Part shown: positions 7,134-14,656 of the stretch, piece after piece
Layout of the letters: each line of letters opens with the position of its first letter
Numbering within the stretch: the stretch's first letter is position 1
From: QQUJ01 sp050287605
GTDB taxonomy: Bacteria > Pseudomonadota > Gammaproteobacteria > QQUJ01
Assembly (NCBI GenBank): GCA_050287605.1
Contig: JBNKCG010000009.1
Span: forward strand, 1-23,466
Direction: 5' to 3'
Length of the DNA stretch: 23,466 bases
Notes under the pieces: model-generated
Database searches by the model: none
What the model saw: the letters and a program-made list of their open reading frames with translations, nothing else
Told to the model about the DNA's origin: nothing
Made by a program: the position numbers and the translations under genes

Positions 7134-8834
7134 ATGCCGCATATGAACGTTGGTGCGAGTAGCGATTTCATACGCCTCAACTGGGTTAAAAACGAGATCG
7201 AGGCCTCACTGCGGGAAGCCGGCCTGGCACTGGAGGCCTACGTCGACAGTCCAGCGGACAACGCCGCCCGCTTGAAAGACTGCGCGGCCCGCCTGCACGA
7301 GGTTTCAGGGGCGTTGCGGATATTGGAGCTCTCCGGCCCAGGACTACTGGCGCTGGAGATGGAGAACATGGCGGCGATGCTGGGCCGCGGTGAGATCTCC
7401 CGGCGGGCAGCGGCGGTCGAAGCGCTGAGTCGCGCGATACTCCAGCTCCCCGATCAGTTGGAACGGCTGCAGTCCGGGCAATTGGAGACGCCGGTGACAC
7501 TGCTTCCCTCCATCAATGCGCTGCGCACCCTGCGCGGCGAAGCCCCCCTCGACGAGTTTGCGCTGTTCAAGCCCGACCTGACGGTATTCATGCCGACGCA
7601 GCACACCGCCAGGCGCCATGCCGGGGAGGAAGATTCGCAGACGTTGGCGCGGCGTTTGCGCCCCATCTATCAAAGATCGCTTCTCGCCTGGCTGCGCAAT
7701 CCACGTTCATTGGAGGAGCTGCAGCGCCTCGGCGCCGTGTTGTTTCGCCTCATCGGCGCTTCGCAGCGCTACGCCGCCATTCAGCTGTGGTGGGTGGGCT
7801 GCGGCCTGATACAGGCCTTGGGTGAGGGTTTGATCGCCGACACACTGCGCGCCAAGAAGTTGTTGGGTCGGATCGATCAACAATTGAAACGGTTGATCGA
7901 GTTGGGTGAAGCGGCCATTGCCAATTATCCGCCAGAGCTTCTGATACGCGAAATGCTCTATCTGATTTCGCGTGGCGAATCCCACGGCGAGCACGTATGC
8001 GACATCCGCAAGACCTTTCGGCTGGACGCGCTGCTTCCCCAGGGTGACGCACGCAACCGCCCGGTCGGTCCCAACCTGGAACTGCTGCGCACCGTATCCC
8101 ACGCGCTCAAGGACGAACTCGCCAAGGCCAAAGACGTGCTCGATATCTACGTCGCCGGGCGCAAGGACGACCCCAAGGCGCTGGAACCGTTGGTTGAGGG
8201 ATTGGGCGAGATCGCCGACATCTTGTCGATGGTGAATCTCGAGAGCTCCCAGGAGGCGATAGAGCAGCAAGTGGAAATCGTCAGCGATAGGGTGGCGCGC
8301 AACGTCGCCTGCGACGAAGACCAGATCATGGATCTGGCCAGTGTGCTGCTATCGGTGGAAAACGCGCTCGACGAGTTGGCGCGAGGACATGTCTCGGCGC
8401 ACGGCGATCATGCCGACGCCAGCGCCTCGGCCAACGCCCAGTTCGAGGGTGCGCTGGCAGGCGTCGTGCGCGAAGCGATCAACGACATGAGTTCGGTCAA
8501 GGACGCCATCCTCGCCTATCTGGACAACCCGCAGGAAAAGCGGATCCTGGAAGTGACACCGCGCTATATCGAGCGCGTTTCCGGATGCCTGGAGATGCTC
8601 TCGCAAGAGCGCGCCGCGAAAGTGGCCGAGCGTATCGGTGACTACATCATCGAAGGCCTGCTCAACCGCGAAGAGATCCCGACGCGCGAGGTCCTGGACC
8701 GCCTCGCTGACGCCATTACCGGTCTCGAGTACTTCGTGGAGTCGACGCACGAGCGCCGTCCCGATGCCGATCAAATGCTGAAGATGGCGGGCAAGCGGCT
8801 GCACGATCTCGGCTTCGAGGTATCGGAAAGATAG
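7134..8834 (+). CDS. Orphan protein matching the N-terminal region of ChpA (Hpt-like domains only)
   Basis: The 566-residue protein resembles the beginning of ChpA/PilL, the large hybrid kinase of the type IV pilus chemosensory system. 'LNWVKNEIEASLREAGLALE' and 'LHEVSGALRILELSGPGLLA' match its first histidine-phosphotransfer-like domain, with His55 in the phospho-acceptor context HxxxG. Two further helical units follow (around 320-400 and 460-560), lacking an obvious acceptor His. True ChpA proteins run to roughly 2000 residues, with more Hpt domains, a CheA kinase core, CheW and a receiver; none of that is here. The stop falls at a domain boundary after 'LEYFVESTHERRPDADQM'. No pilGHIJ gene is adjacent. 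AGGGG precedes the ATG at 7134 by 3 nt and the in-frame ATG at 7143 by 12 nt, so the start is uncertain by three codons. Confidence 0.8.
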   Translation: MPHMNVGASSDFIRLNWVKNEIEASLREAGLALEAYVDSPADNAARLKDCAARLHEVSGALRILELSGPGLLALEMENMAAMLGRGEISRRAAAVEALSRAILQLPDQLERLQSGQLETPVTLLPSINALRTLRGEAPLDEFALFKPDLTVFMPTQHTARRHAGEEDSQTLARRLRPIYQRSLLAWLRNPRSLEELQRLGAVLFRLIGASQRYAAIQLWWVGCGLIQALGEGLIADTLRAKKLLGRIDQQLKRLIELGEAAIANYPPELLIREMLYLISRGESHGEHVCDIRKTFRLDALLPQGDARNRPVGPNLELLRTVSHALKDELAKAKDVLDIYVAGRKDDPKALEPLVEGLGEIADILSMVNLESSQEAIEQQVEIVSDRVARNVACDEDQIMDLASVLLSVENALDELARGHVSAHGDHADASASANAQFEGALAGVVREAINDMSSVKDAILAYLDNPQEKRILEVTPRYIERVSGCLEMLSQERAAKVAERIGDYIIEGLLNREEIPTREVLDRLADAITGLEYFVESTHERRPDADQMLKMAGKRLHDLGFEVSER

Positions 8835-8851
8835 AGGTCTTCTTGGTCGGA

Positions 8852-8883
8852 CCCTTTTTTGTTTGGCGCCCCTGAAGGATTAC
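8852..8883. repeat. Partial copy of the tRNA-Arg 3' end and its downstream flank
   Basis: The stretch starting cccttttttgtttggcgc at 8852 repeats 9039-9071 with two substitutions and two single-base indels. The shared part covers the last ~19 nt of tRNA-Arg(CCG), including the CCA, plus about 12 nt of its terminator. The copies are in direct orientation about 187 bp apart, and this one begins 18 nt after the stop of the ChpA-like gene. A duplicated tRNA 3' end is the usual scar of site-specific integration, but no integrase is present. Confidence 0.55.
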
Positions 8884-9010
8884 TTGGCGACTGCGCCGCC
8901 TCGCCCTGCGGGCCGCACTCACTACGTTCGTGCGTTCTGCGCCGCTCGCGCGGCTTGTCGAACCGGCTGATTGAGACGGTCAGGAGCTCGAATCCCACCT
9001 TAAGCAACCC
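8884..9010. other. GC-rich, dyad-rich spacer with a tRNA-like fragment
   Basis: Between the two repeat copies is non-coding sequence with short dyads: CGCAC...GTGCG around 8914-8934, and GCCGC-TCGC-GCGGC around 8941-8954. A stretch near 8984-8999 (ggagctcgaatcccac) resembles a tRNA T-arm but lacks complementary arms. I read it as a decayed tRNA-derived or REP-like remnant and see no intact gene. Confidence 0.3.
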
Positions 9011-9051
9011 AAACAAAAAGAGGGCCCCAAAATCGGGGCCCTCTTTTTGTT

Positions 9052-9052
<1 letters not shown>
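9011..9052. terminator. Terminator of tRNA-Arg (18-bp perfect stem)
   Basis: Arms 9011-9028 and 9035-9052 are exact reverse complements with a 6-nt loop, GC-rich in the centre (AGGGCCCC/GGGGCCCT) and ending in CTTTTTGTTT on either strand. It abuts the CCA end of the tRNA on the minus strand and terminates that transcript. The symmetry means it can also stop plus-strand transcription. Confidence 0.85.
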
Positions 9053-9128
<76 letters not shown>

Positions 9129-9143
9129 TATGAAGAGCGCGCC

Positions 9144-9149
9144 ATTCTA
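9144..9149 (-). promoter_or_regulatory. Candidate -10 element of the tRNA-Arg promoter
   Basis: On the minus strand TAGAAT lies 15 nt upstream of the mature tRNA 5' end and is followed by a GC-rich discriminator (GGCGCGC), typical of stringently controlled stable-RNA promoters. The -35 region (TGGCAC at 17-nt spacing) matches poorly. Confidence 0.45.
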
Positions 9150-9235
9150 GCTCGCCGGCGCTATGCGTGCCACATGCTTATCCGAACGGCCGAAAGCATT
9201 GGGCTCGCGAGGACACGAACACCCATTTACGACGA

Positions 9236-10267
9236 CTACAACCAATCCACGCCGATCCGCCACGTCGGCCCGGACTCCAGCAATCCCTGCAGCTTCGCCT
9301 TGTCGATCTTGCGATTCTCCGGCAGCCGCTGGGTCAGTTCGCCCTCATAGGTCGGGCGCTGCACCGAACGGTATACGCCCACCGGCGTCGGGAAATCAGG
9401 ATGGCGCAGACCGGTCAGAAGCTGCGCCAGCGGTTCGGCGTCTTCGTCCATCACCAGCACCCGTTCGTCGGTTGCGGTTGCGATCTCGGGCTGCAGGCGG
9501 GCGTTGAGGGCAATGCCCTTGTCCCGCTGTGCGCCGTAAACCAGCGGTTTGCCTTCTTCCAGGTAAAGCACGTTTTCGGCCTTGCTGGACTTGTCGGTGA
9601 GGTGGCCGTGGACCTCATCGTTGAACACCGGGCAGTTCTGGAAGATCTCGACGAAAGCGGCGCCCTTGTGTTCGGCAGCGCGCTTCAGGGTCTGGTACAG
9701 GTGCGCGCCGTCGGTGTCGATGCTGCGCGCGACGAAGGTGGCGCCGGCGGTGAGCGCCAGACGCACCGGATCCAGAGGTGCTTCGATGGAACCACCCGGC
9801 GAGGTCTTGCTGCGCATGCCCGAAAGCGAGGTGGGGCTGTACTGGCCCTTGGTCAGGCCGTAGACGCGGTTGTTGAACAGCAGCACCTTGATGTCGACGT
9901 TGCGGCGCAGGGCGTGCAGCAGGTGATTGCCGCCGATGGAGAGGCCATCACCATCGCCGGTAACCACCCACACGGTGAGCTCCGGGCGCAGCGCCTTGAT
10001 GCCGGTGGCAAAGGTCGGGGCGCGGCCGTGGATGCTGTGGATACCGTAGCAGTCCACGTAGTACGGAAAGCGGCTGGAGCAGCCGATGCCGCTCACCAGC
10101 ACATGGTTCTCGCGCGGGGTATCGACGTCGGCCAGCACCTTCACGAACTGGTTGAGGATGGAGTAGTCGCCGCAGCCCGGGCACCAGCGCACTTCCTGGT
10201 CGGACTTGAACTCCGCGCGGGTGGCCTTGGCGGCGGGTGCGGATTTGACGAGCGAAAGGGCGGTCAT
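9236..10267 (-). CDS. korB: 2-oxoacid:ferredoxin oxidoreductase, beta subunit
   Basis: The 343-residue protein carries the thiamine-pyrophosphate and iron-sulfur half of a 2-oxoacid:ferredoxin oxidoreductase. WCPGCGDY (Cys29, Cys32), GIGCSSR (Cys63) and 'FQNCPVFND' (Cys212) supply the four [4Fe-4S] ligands. GDGDGLSIGGNH (104-115) with the NN at 132-133 is the TPP-Mg motif, and KGQYSPTS is diagnostic of the family. With KorA it oxidatively decarboxylates a 2-oxoacid to acyl-CoA and reduces ferredoxin, or runs in reverse. 2-Oxoglutarate is the likeliest substrate in this two-subunit layout, but pyruvate or broad 2-oxoacids cannot be excluded. The ATG overlaps the korA stop (ATGA), with GGAGG 7 nt upstream inside korA. 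Confidence 0.95.
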   Translation of the reverse strand: MTALSLVKSAPAAKATRAEFKSDQEVRWCPGCGDYSILNQFVKVLADVDTPRENHVLVSGIGCSSRFPYYVDCYGIHSIHGRAPTFATGIKALRPELTVWVVTGDGDGLSIGGNHLLHALRRNVDIKVLLFNNRVYGLTKGQYSPTSLSGMRSKTSPGGSIEAPLDPVRLALTAGATFVARSIDTDGAHLYQTLKRAAEHKGAAFVEIFQNCPVFNDEVHGHLTDKSSKAENVLYLEEGKPLVYGAQRDKGIALNARLQPEIATATDERVLVMDEDAEPLAQLLTGLRHPDFPTPVGVYRSVQRPTYEGELTQRLPENRKIDKAKLQGLLESGPTWRIGVDWL

Positions 10268-12105
10268 GAGCCGGCCTCCAGTTGCGTGTTGACGGCCTGC
10301 ACCAGTTCGTGCACGTAGAAGGGCTGGCCCTGAAGTTTGGAATAGCTCTGCACGTCGACCAGGTAACGCGCGCGCAGCAGCTGGGCGAGCTGCCCGCTGT
10401 TGAGCTCCGGCGCCAGCACGCGGCGGTAGCGGGCCAGAAGGTCGCCCAGATCGTCGGGCAGCGGGTTGAGGTGGCGCAGGTGCAGGTGACCGATGTGGTG
10501 GCTGCCGGCGCCGCGTGCCTGCAGCACCGCCTCACGCACCGCGCCCAGCGTGCCGCCCCAGCTCACCACCAGCAGGTCACCCTCGGCATCGCCGAACACC
10601 TCGCTGGGGGCGTAGGTCGCGGCTACCCGTTGCACCTTTTCTGCACGGGCGCGGGACATGCTCTCGTGGTTGGCCGGATCGTAGCTGACGTTGCCGCTGC
10701 CGTCCGATTTCTCCAGACCGCCGATGCGGTGCTCCAGTCCCGGCGTGCCGGGGATGGCCCAGGGCCGCGCGCCGTCTTCGTTGCGCGCGAAGGGTTGGAA
10801 ACCTTCCGGGTCGGTGGCCCGCTGCACCGGAATCTCGGGAATCAGCTCCAGCGAGGGGACGGCCCACGGCTCGGTGCCGTTGGCGATGTAGGCATCCGAC
10901 AGCACGATCACCGGCGTCATGTAGCGCAGTGCGATGCGCGCCGCCTCGATCATGGTCCAGAAGCAGTCGCCGGGGCTGTCGGGGGCCAGCACGGGCACCG
11001 GCGCCTCGCCGTGGCGGCCGAAACAGGCCTGCAGCAGGTCGGACTGCTCGGTCTTGGTGGGCAGCCCGGTGCTCGGCCCGCCGCGCTGCACGTCCACCAC
11101 CAGCAGTGGCAGCTCCAGCGACACCGCCAACCCCAGCGCCTCGGCCTTGAGGTCCATGCCCGGCCCGCTGGTGGTGGTCACCCCCAGCCCGCCGGCGTAA
11201 GCGGCGCCGATGGCCGCGCCGATGGCGGCGATCTCGTCCTCCATCTGCAGGGTGCGCACACCGTAGGTGTTGTAGCGCGCCAGGGTGTGGAGGATGTCGG
11301 AAGCGGGTGTGATGGGATAGGAGGCGAGCACCAGCTCCAGCCCGGCGCGTTCGGCCGCGGCCAGCATACCCAGCGCCAGCGCCTCGTTACCGGAGACGCG
11401 ACGATACAGTCCCGGCTCGTGGGGCGCGGCCGCCACCAGGCGCTGCGGTACCGCGAGTTCGGCGGTCTCGCCGTAGTGGTAACCGGCCTTGAGGGCGCGC
11501 ACGTTGGCCTCGCCCACCACCGGATTGCTCTTGCCGAACTTGCGTTTGATCCACGCCAGCGTGGGCTGCGGGTCGCGCTGGAACAGCCAGTAGACCAGGC
11601 CCAGCATGAAGAAGTTTTTGTGCTTGAGCTTGGCGCCGTGGCCCAGTTCCAGGTCCGCCAGCGCCGCTTCGGTCATTCCCGAGGCATCCACCTCCACCAC
11701 GCGGAACGCCTCCAACTCGCCGGTGCCGCGCGGGTCCTGCGCGTACCCGGCCTTGGTGAGCGCCTTGTCGGAAAAACCGCTGATATTGAGGATCACCGTA
11801 CCGCCCGGCTTGAGGGCGGCGAGGTTGGCGCGCAGCGCGGCCGGGTTCATGGCCACCAGCACCTCGGGGGCGTCGCCGTGGGTCCAAGCGTGGCCGCGCG
11901 AGAGCTGGATCTGGAATGCCGACACGCCAGCGAGCGTACCGGCCGGTGCGCGGATCTCCGCCGGGTAGTCGGGAAACGTGGCGAAATCGTTGCCGGCAAT
12001 GGCGGAGGTATCGGCGAACTGCGTGCCCGCCAACTGGATACCGTCGCCGGAGTCGCCGGCAAAGCGCACCACCACTGAAGCCCGTTCTTCAACCGTTGCT
12101 GTCAC
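10264..12105 (-). CDS. korA: 2-oxoacid:ferredoxin oxidoreductase, fused gamma-alpha subunit
   Basis: With the GTG start at 12105 the protein has 613 residues. It combines the gamma domain (about 1-190, starting VVRFAGDSGDGIQLAG) and the pyrimidine-binding alpha domain (about 235 onward). Key marks are YPITPAS (263-269), the family hallmark for the keto-acid site, then SGPGMDLKAEALGLA and RGGPSTGLPTKTEQ. The frame stays open upstream to 12141, but GTG 12105 is preferred because GAGG sits 5 nt before it, giving MTATVEERASVVVRF. It is coupled to korB by a 4-nt overlap, so the subunits are made in equal amounts. A sigma-70-like promoter lies about 90 nt upstream. Confidence 0.95.
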   Translation of the reverse strand: MTATVEERASVVVRFAGDSGDGIQLAGTQFADTSAIAGNDFATFPDYPAEIRAPAGTLAGVSAFQIQLSRGHAWTHGDAPEVLVAMNPAALRANLAALKPGGTVILNISGFSDKALTKAGYAQDPRGTGELEAFRVVEVDASGMTEAALADLELGHGAKLKHKNFFMLGLVYWLFQRDPQPTLAWIKRKFGKSNPVVGEANVRALKAGYHYGETAELAVPQRLVAAAPHEPGLYRRVSGNEALALGMLAAAERAGLELVLASYPITPASDILHTLARYNTYGVRTLQMEDEIAAIGAAIGAAYAGGLGVTTTSGPGMDLKAEALGLAVSLELPLLVVDVQRGGPSTGLPTKTEQSDLLQACFGRHGEAPVPVLAPDSPGDCFWTMIEAARIALRYMTPVIVLSDAYIANGTEPWAVPSLELIPEIPVQRATDPEGFQPFARNEDGARPWAIPGTPGLEHRIGGLEKSDGSGNVSYDPANHESMSRARAEKVQRVAATYAPSEVFGDAEGDLLVVSWGGTLGAVREAVLQARGAGSHHIGHLHLRHLNPLPDDLGDLLARYRRVLAPELNSGQLAQLLRARYLVDVQSYSKLQGQPFYVHELVQAVNTQLEAGS

Positions 12106-12462
12106 ATCATCCTCACAGTCGCGTTCGCCCGACGAGTCCACCCGCAGTGGGAGGTGCCAAGGGACCGCGCAGCATACCCGATCAATGCACTCAATCTTTA
12201 TACCGAATTATTAGTTGGAACTCCAACAATTGCAACGCCAGGGACCGCCCCGACAGGGGCAAAACCCTATCCCGATTAATTTACTCGGTTTAGTGGGGCG
12301 CGATTATTCCTGTTGCGGCCCCAACAAGCAAATAACTGCTAGGCATATTGGTATTCCGCACCTCGCGGGCGGAGGCCGGGAGAATCGCGCGAAGCGGAGG
12401 TGGCCGCACCGGGGGCACGGTGACAGCCGGGAGCGGGGCCGTCGGCGCTGGCAGAGGGGAGG
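12106..12462. other. 357-nt region upstream of korAB
   Basis: The gap holds a locally AT-rich stretch (12180-12350) with the korAB promoter and an overlapping dyad, both listed separately. It also contains short hairpins: GCCCC-GACA-GGGGC at 12247-12260 and TGTTG-N6-CAACA at 12311-12326. Near 12400-12425 is a CACCG/CGGTG dyad after the ribbon-helix-helix gene, possibly a weak terminator. I see no open frame with a ribosome-binding site. Confidence 0.5.
12197..12226 (-). promoter_or_regulatory. Candidate sigma-70 promoter of korAB with overlapping dyad
   Basis: On the minus strand TTGGAG (12226-12221) and TATAAA (12202-12197) are 18 nt apart, in an AT-rich patch unlike its surroundings. A perfect interrupted palindrome GTTGGA-AC-TCCAAC (12214-12227) covers the -35 element, the position of a repressor operator. 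The predicted start near 12190 gives an 85-nt leader to the korA GTG. Confidence 0.5.
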
Positions 12463-12747
12463 CTACGCCGCGGACTCGATCGCGCCGGACTGGCGCTGCA
12501 GGTAGGTGGTACAGATCACCCGCAGCAGCGAGGCGAAATTGGTGATCTCGCCCTTCAGCTCCAGCACTTCGTCGTGCAGTTTGGTGAGAAAGACCGGCAG
12601 CGAAACGCCCTCCGCCGCGGCCAGCTCTTCCAGGATCTCCCAGAAGCGGTTTTCCAGGCTCAGACTGGTGACATGACCGTGAATGCGCACGGACCGCGAC
12701 GTGCGCTCATAGAAGGACGGGTCGGTACTGGCGTAGATGTGGCACAT
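12463..12747 (-). CDS. Small ribbon-helix-helix domain protein
   Basis: The 94-residue protein begins MCHIYASTDPSFYERTSRSVRIHGHVTS. The beta-strand 'SRSVRIHGHVTSLSLE' followed by helix 'NRFWEILEELAAAEG' and 'SLPVFLTKLHDEV' matches the RHH_4-type ribbon-helix-helix proteins found in many alpha- and gammaproteobacteria. The fold usually binds DNA as a dimer, but this subgroup has no well-defined target that I know of. The frame is open to 12807, but ATG 12747 is preferred: GGGAG lies 6-7 nt upstream and homologues start at this Met-Cys. The neighbours are the DJ-1/PfpI gene (131 nt upstream) and korAB (downstream), on the same strand. Control of korAB is possible but unproven. Confidence 0.8.
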   Translation of the reverse strand: MCHIYASTDPSFYERTSRSVRIHGHVTSLSLENRFWEILEELAAAEGVSLPVFLTKLHDEVLELKGEITNFASLLRVICTTYLQRQSGAIESAA

Positions 12748-12877
12748 CGCGATCTCCCTACCCGACCAATGCCGGGCGACGAGCTTGAGGTCAAGGGCAG
12801 ACCCCAAGCATAGAACGCCGCCCGGGCTTGTGCCGAACTAGCCCCGGCATCCCGTGACCGGAATGCCGGAGTCGGCG

Positions 12878-13462
12878 CTAGCCGTGAGTGATCTTGGTGC
12901 CCAGCACAGCCAGGAACTGCGCCAGCCACGCCGGATGTGCAGGCCACGCCGGTGCGGTGACCAGGTTGCCGTCGGTGACCGCGCCGTCGATGGGAATTTC
13001 GGCATATTCGCCGCCGGCGCTCTGCACGTCGGGTCCGCAGGCCGGGTAGCAGGAGACGCGCCGCTCGGCGATCACGCCGGCCGCCGCCAGCACCTGCGCG
13101 CCGTGGCAGATGGCAGCGATGGGCTTGCCCGCCGCGTTGAACTCCTGCACCAGCTTGATCACCTGGGGATTGAGCCGGATGTACTCCGGCGCGCGCCCGC
13201 CGGGAATCAGCAGCGCGTCGTAGTTCTCGCTCTTGGCGTCGGCGAAGCTGGCATTGAGGGTGAAGTTGTGCCCGCGCTTCTCGCTGTAGGTCTGATCGCC
13301 CTCGAAATCGTGAATTGCGGTGCGGATCTGCTCGCCCGCCTTCTTGTCCGGGCAGACGGCGTCCACCGAGTGGCCTACCGCCAGCAGCGCCTGAAACGGC
13401 ACCATGATCTCGTAGTCTTCGACGAAATCGCCCGCCAACAACAGGATCTTTTTCGCAGCCAT
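12878..13462 (-). CDS. DJ-1/PfpI-family protein
   Basis: The 194-residue protein has the DJ-1/PfpI fold. 'LLAGDFVEDYE' places Glu15 where PfpI has its active-site Glu, 'ALLIPGGRAPEYIR' is the typical glycine-rich strand-turn, and AAICHGAQ contains the nucleophile-elbow Cys119 followed by His120. Family members include intracellular proteases, glyoxalases and deglycase/chaperone proteins (YhbO, YajL), so the exact reaction is open. A protective role against reactive aldehydes would suit the dehydrogenase operon upstream, but this is inference. The strong AGGAGG before the ATG (AGGAGGAGACC-ATG) supports the start. It lies 180 nt after livM, beyond a small terminator-like hairpin, so it may be transcribed separately. 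Confidence 0.92.
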   Translation of the reverse strand: MAAKKILLLAGDFVEDYEIMVPFQALLAVGHSVDAVCPDKKAGEQIRTAIHDFEGDQTYSEKRGHNFTLNASFADAKSENYDALLIPGGRAPEYIRLNPQVIKLVQEFNAAGKPIAAICHGAQVLAAAGVIAERRVSCYPACGPDVQSAGGEYAEIPIDGAVTDGNLVTAPAWPAHPAWLAQFLAVLGTKITHG

Positions 13463-13553
13463 GGTCTCCTCCTGGGATGTGCGGGGCGTGTCTGAACGAG
13501 CGCCCCGTCGATATGGGATGGAGGGATTACCTTAGCCAACCCCTCCTCGCAAA

Positions 13554-13575
13554 GGGTAGTAAAGCACTACTACCC
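13554..13575 (-). terminator. Weak terminator-like hairpin after livM
   Basis: GGGTAGTA (13554-13561) and TACTACCC (13568-13575) form a perfect 8-bp stem with a 6-nt loop. Read on the minus strand it is followed by only TTTGC, so termination would be partial. It lies 68 nt after the livM stop and probably lowers read-through into the DJ-1/PfpI gene. Confidence 0.5.
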
Positions 13576-13642
13576 CGGGCAGGCCGTGAAATTATTGTTG
13601 CGCAAGGCCGGCGGTATCCTCCGATTCAGAAAGGAATTGGCG

Positions 13643-14656
13643 CTACCGTCCGGATTCGCCACGGCCGATGAACAGGCGGAATCCGGTGGGGAAAAGCTCG
13701 ACGCCGGTTTTTCCGCGGATACGCCCCCAAATGCCCTGTGGCAGAAACAGCGCGAACGCGATAGCGATGGCGCCGACCCCGAACAGATACCAAACGCCGA
13801 AATCACCGAACAGTTGTTGTAACAGGAAAAACACCACCGCGCCGATAATGGGCCCCTCGATGGTGCTCAGCCCACCCACGAGCACCATGAACAGCATGAA
13901 CACCGTCCACTCCACCCCGAAATTGGTGCGCGGCAGGAAGGTGATGGCGCTGGCCAGCCAGATCACGCCGGCCAGCGCGCAGCCGAACGCGGCGAGCACG
14001 AAGAAGACCTGCTTGGTGCGGTCGGTGAGCACGCCCAGCGACCGCGCCGCCTCCTCATCGTCGCGGATGGCCTGGGCGGCGCCACCGATGCGACTGCGCA
14101 ACAGGTAGAACGCGACCGCCAGGATACCGGCGGCGGCCAACAGCGCGAACCAGTACGTTACGTTGCGCCTCAGATCCGGATCGTAGGCGTTCAACGCGAT
14201 GAGCGAGGTACCGGTCTCCCCTTGCACCAGGGGGTCGAACATGACGACGATGCGCACCACCTCGGCGATCACCCAGGTGCCGATGGCGAACTCCCCGTCT
14301 TTCAGTTTCAGCGCAAACACGGAAACGGGGATGGCCAGAATCCCCGCGCCGACCGCCCCCAGCAGCAGTGCCGGGTATGGCGCAACACCACCGTCCACGA
14401 ATCGCAGCGCAAAATAGGCGCCCACGCCGAAAAAGGCCTGCTGCCCCACCGACACCAGGCCGGCGTATCCCGCCAACAGGTTCCACATGGATGCCAGTAG
14501 GATGTAGACGAACAGGGTGGTCAGTTTGTCGATGGCGAGCCCGCCGATCAGAAACGGCAACACGGCACACACGACCAACAGCACCAGGCTCGCGAGGACG
14601 GTGCGCCGGCCCGTTTTGGTCCAACGCTCGATGCGGAAAGCGAGGGGCTGTGTCAT
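13643..14656 (-). CDS. livM: ABC transporter permease, LivM type
   Basis: The 337-residue integral membrane protein has about eight to ten hydrophobic segments. The LivM hallmark is near 65-90 ('GYAGLVSVGQQAFFGVGAYFA') and the cytoplasmic coupling loop is 'GGAAQAIRDDEEAARSLGV'. With LivH it forms the membrane channel of a branched-chain-amino-acid-type (HAAT) importer; that family also moves aromatic acids, urea and amides. The same frame stays open far upstream, but only ATG 14656 starts at family-like sequence (MTQPLAFRIERW). It overlaps the livH stop by 4 nt (ATGA). It is the last gene of the transporter block. Confidence 0.93.
   Translation of the reverse strand: MTQPLAFRIERWTKTGRRTVLASLVLLVVCAVLPFLIGGLAIDKLTTLFVYILLASMWNLLAGYAGLVSVGQQAFFGVGAYFALRFVDGGVAPYPALLLGAVGAGILAIPVSVFALKLKDGEFAIGTWVIAEVVRIVVMFDPLVQGETGTSLIALNAYDPDLRRNVTYWFALLAAAGILAVAFYLLRSRIGGAAQAIRDDEEAARSLGVLTDRTKQVFFVLAAFGCALAGVIWLASAITFLPRTNFGVEWTVFMLFMVLVGGLSTIEGPIIGAVVFFLLQQLFGDFGVWYLFGVGAIAIAFALFLPQGIWGRIRGKTGVELFPTGFRLFIGRGESGR

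Noticed and set aside
8835..8870. Terminator after the ChpA-like gene
   Set aside because: There is a T run at 8855-8860 but no adequate stem in front of it; the T run belongs to the repeated tRNA flank.
10282..12078. Long plus-strand open frame antisense to korA
   Set aside because: It mirrors a clearly conserved gene, has low-complexity Arg/Gln/His/Gly composition typical of antisense frames in GC-rich DNA, and shows no domain.
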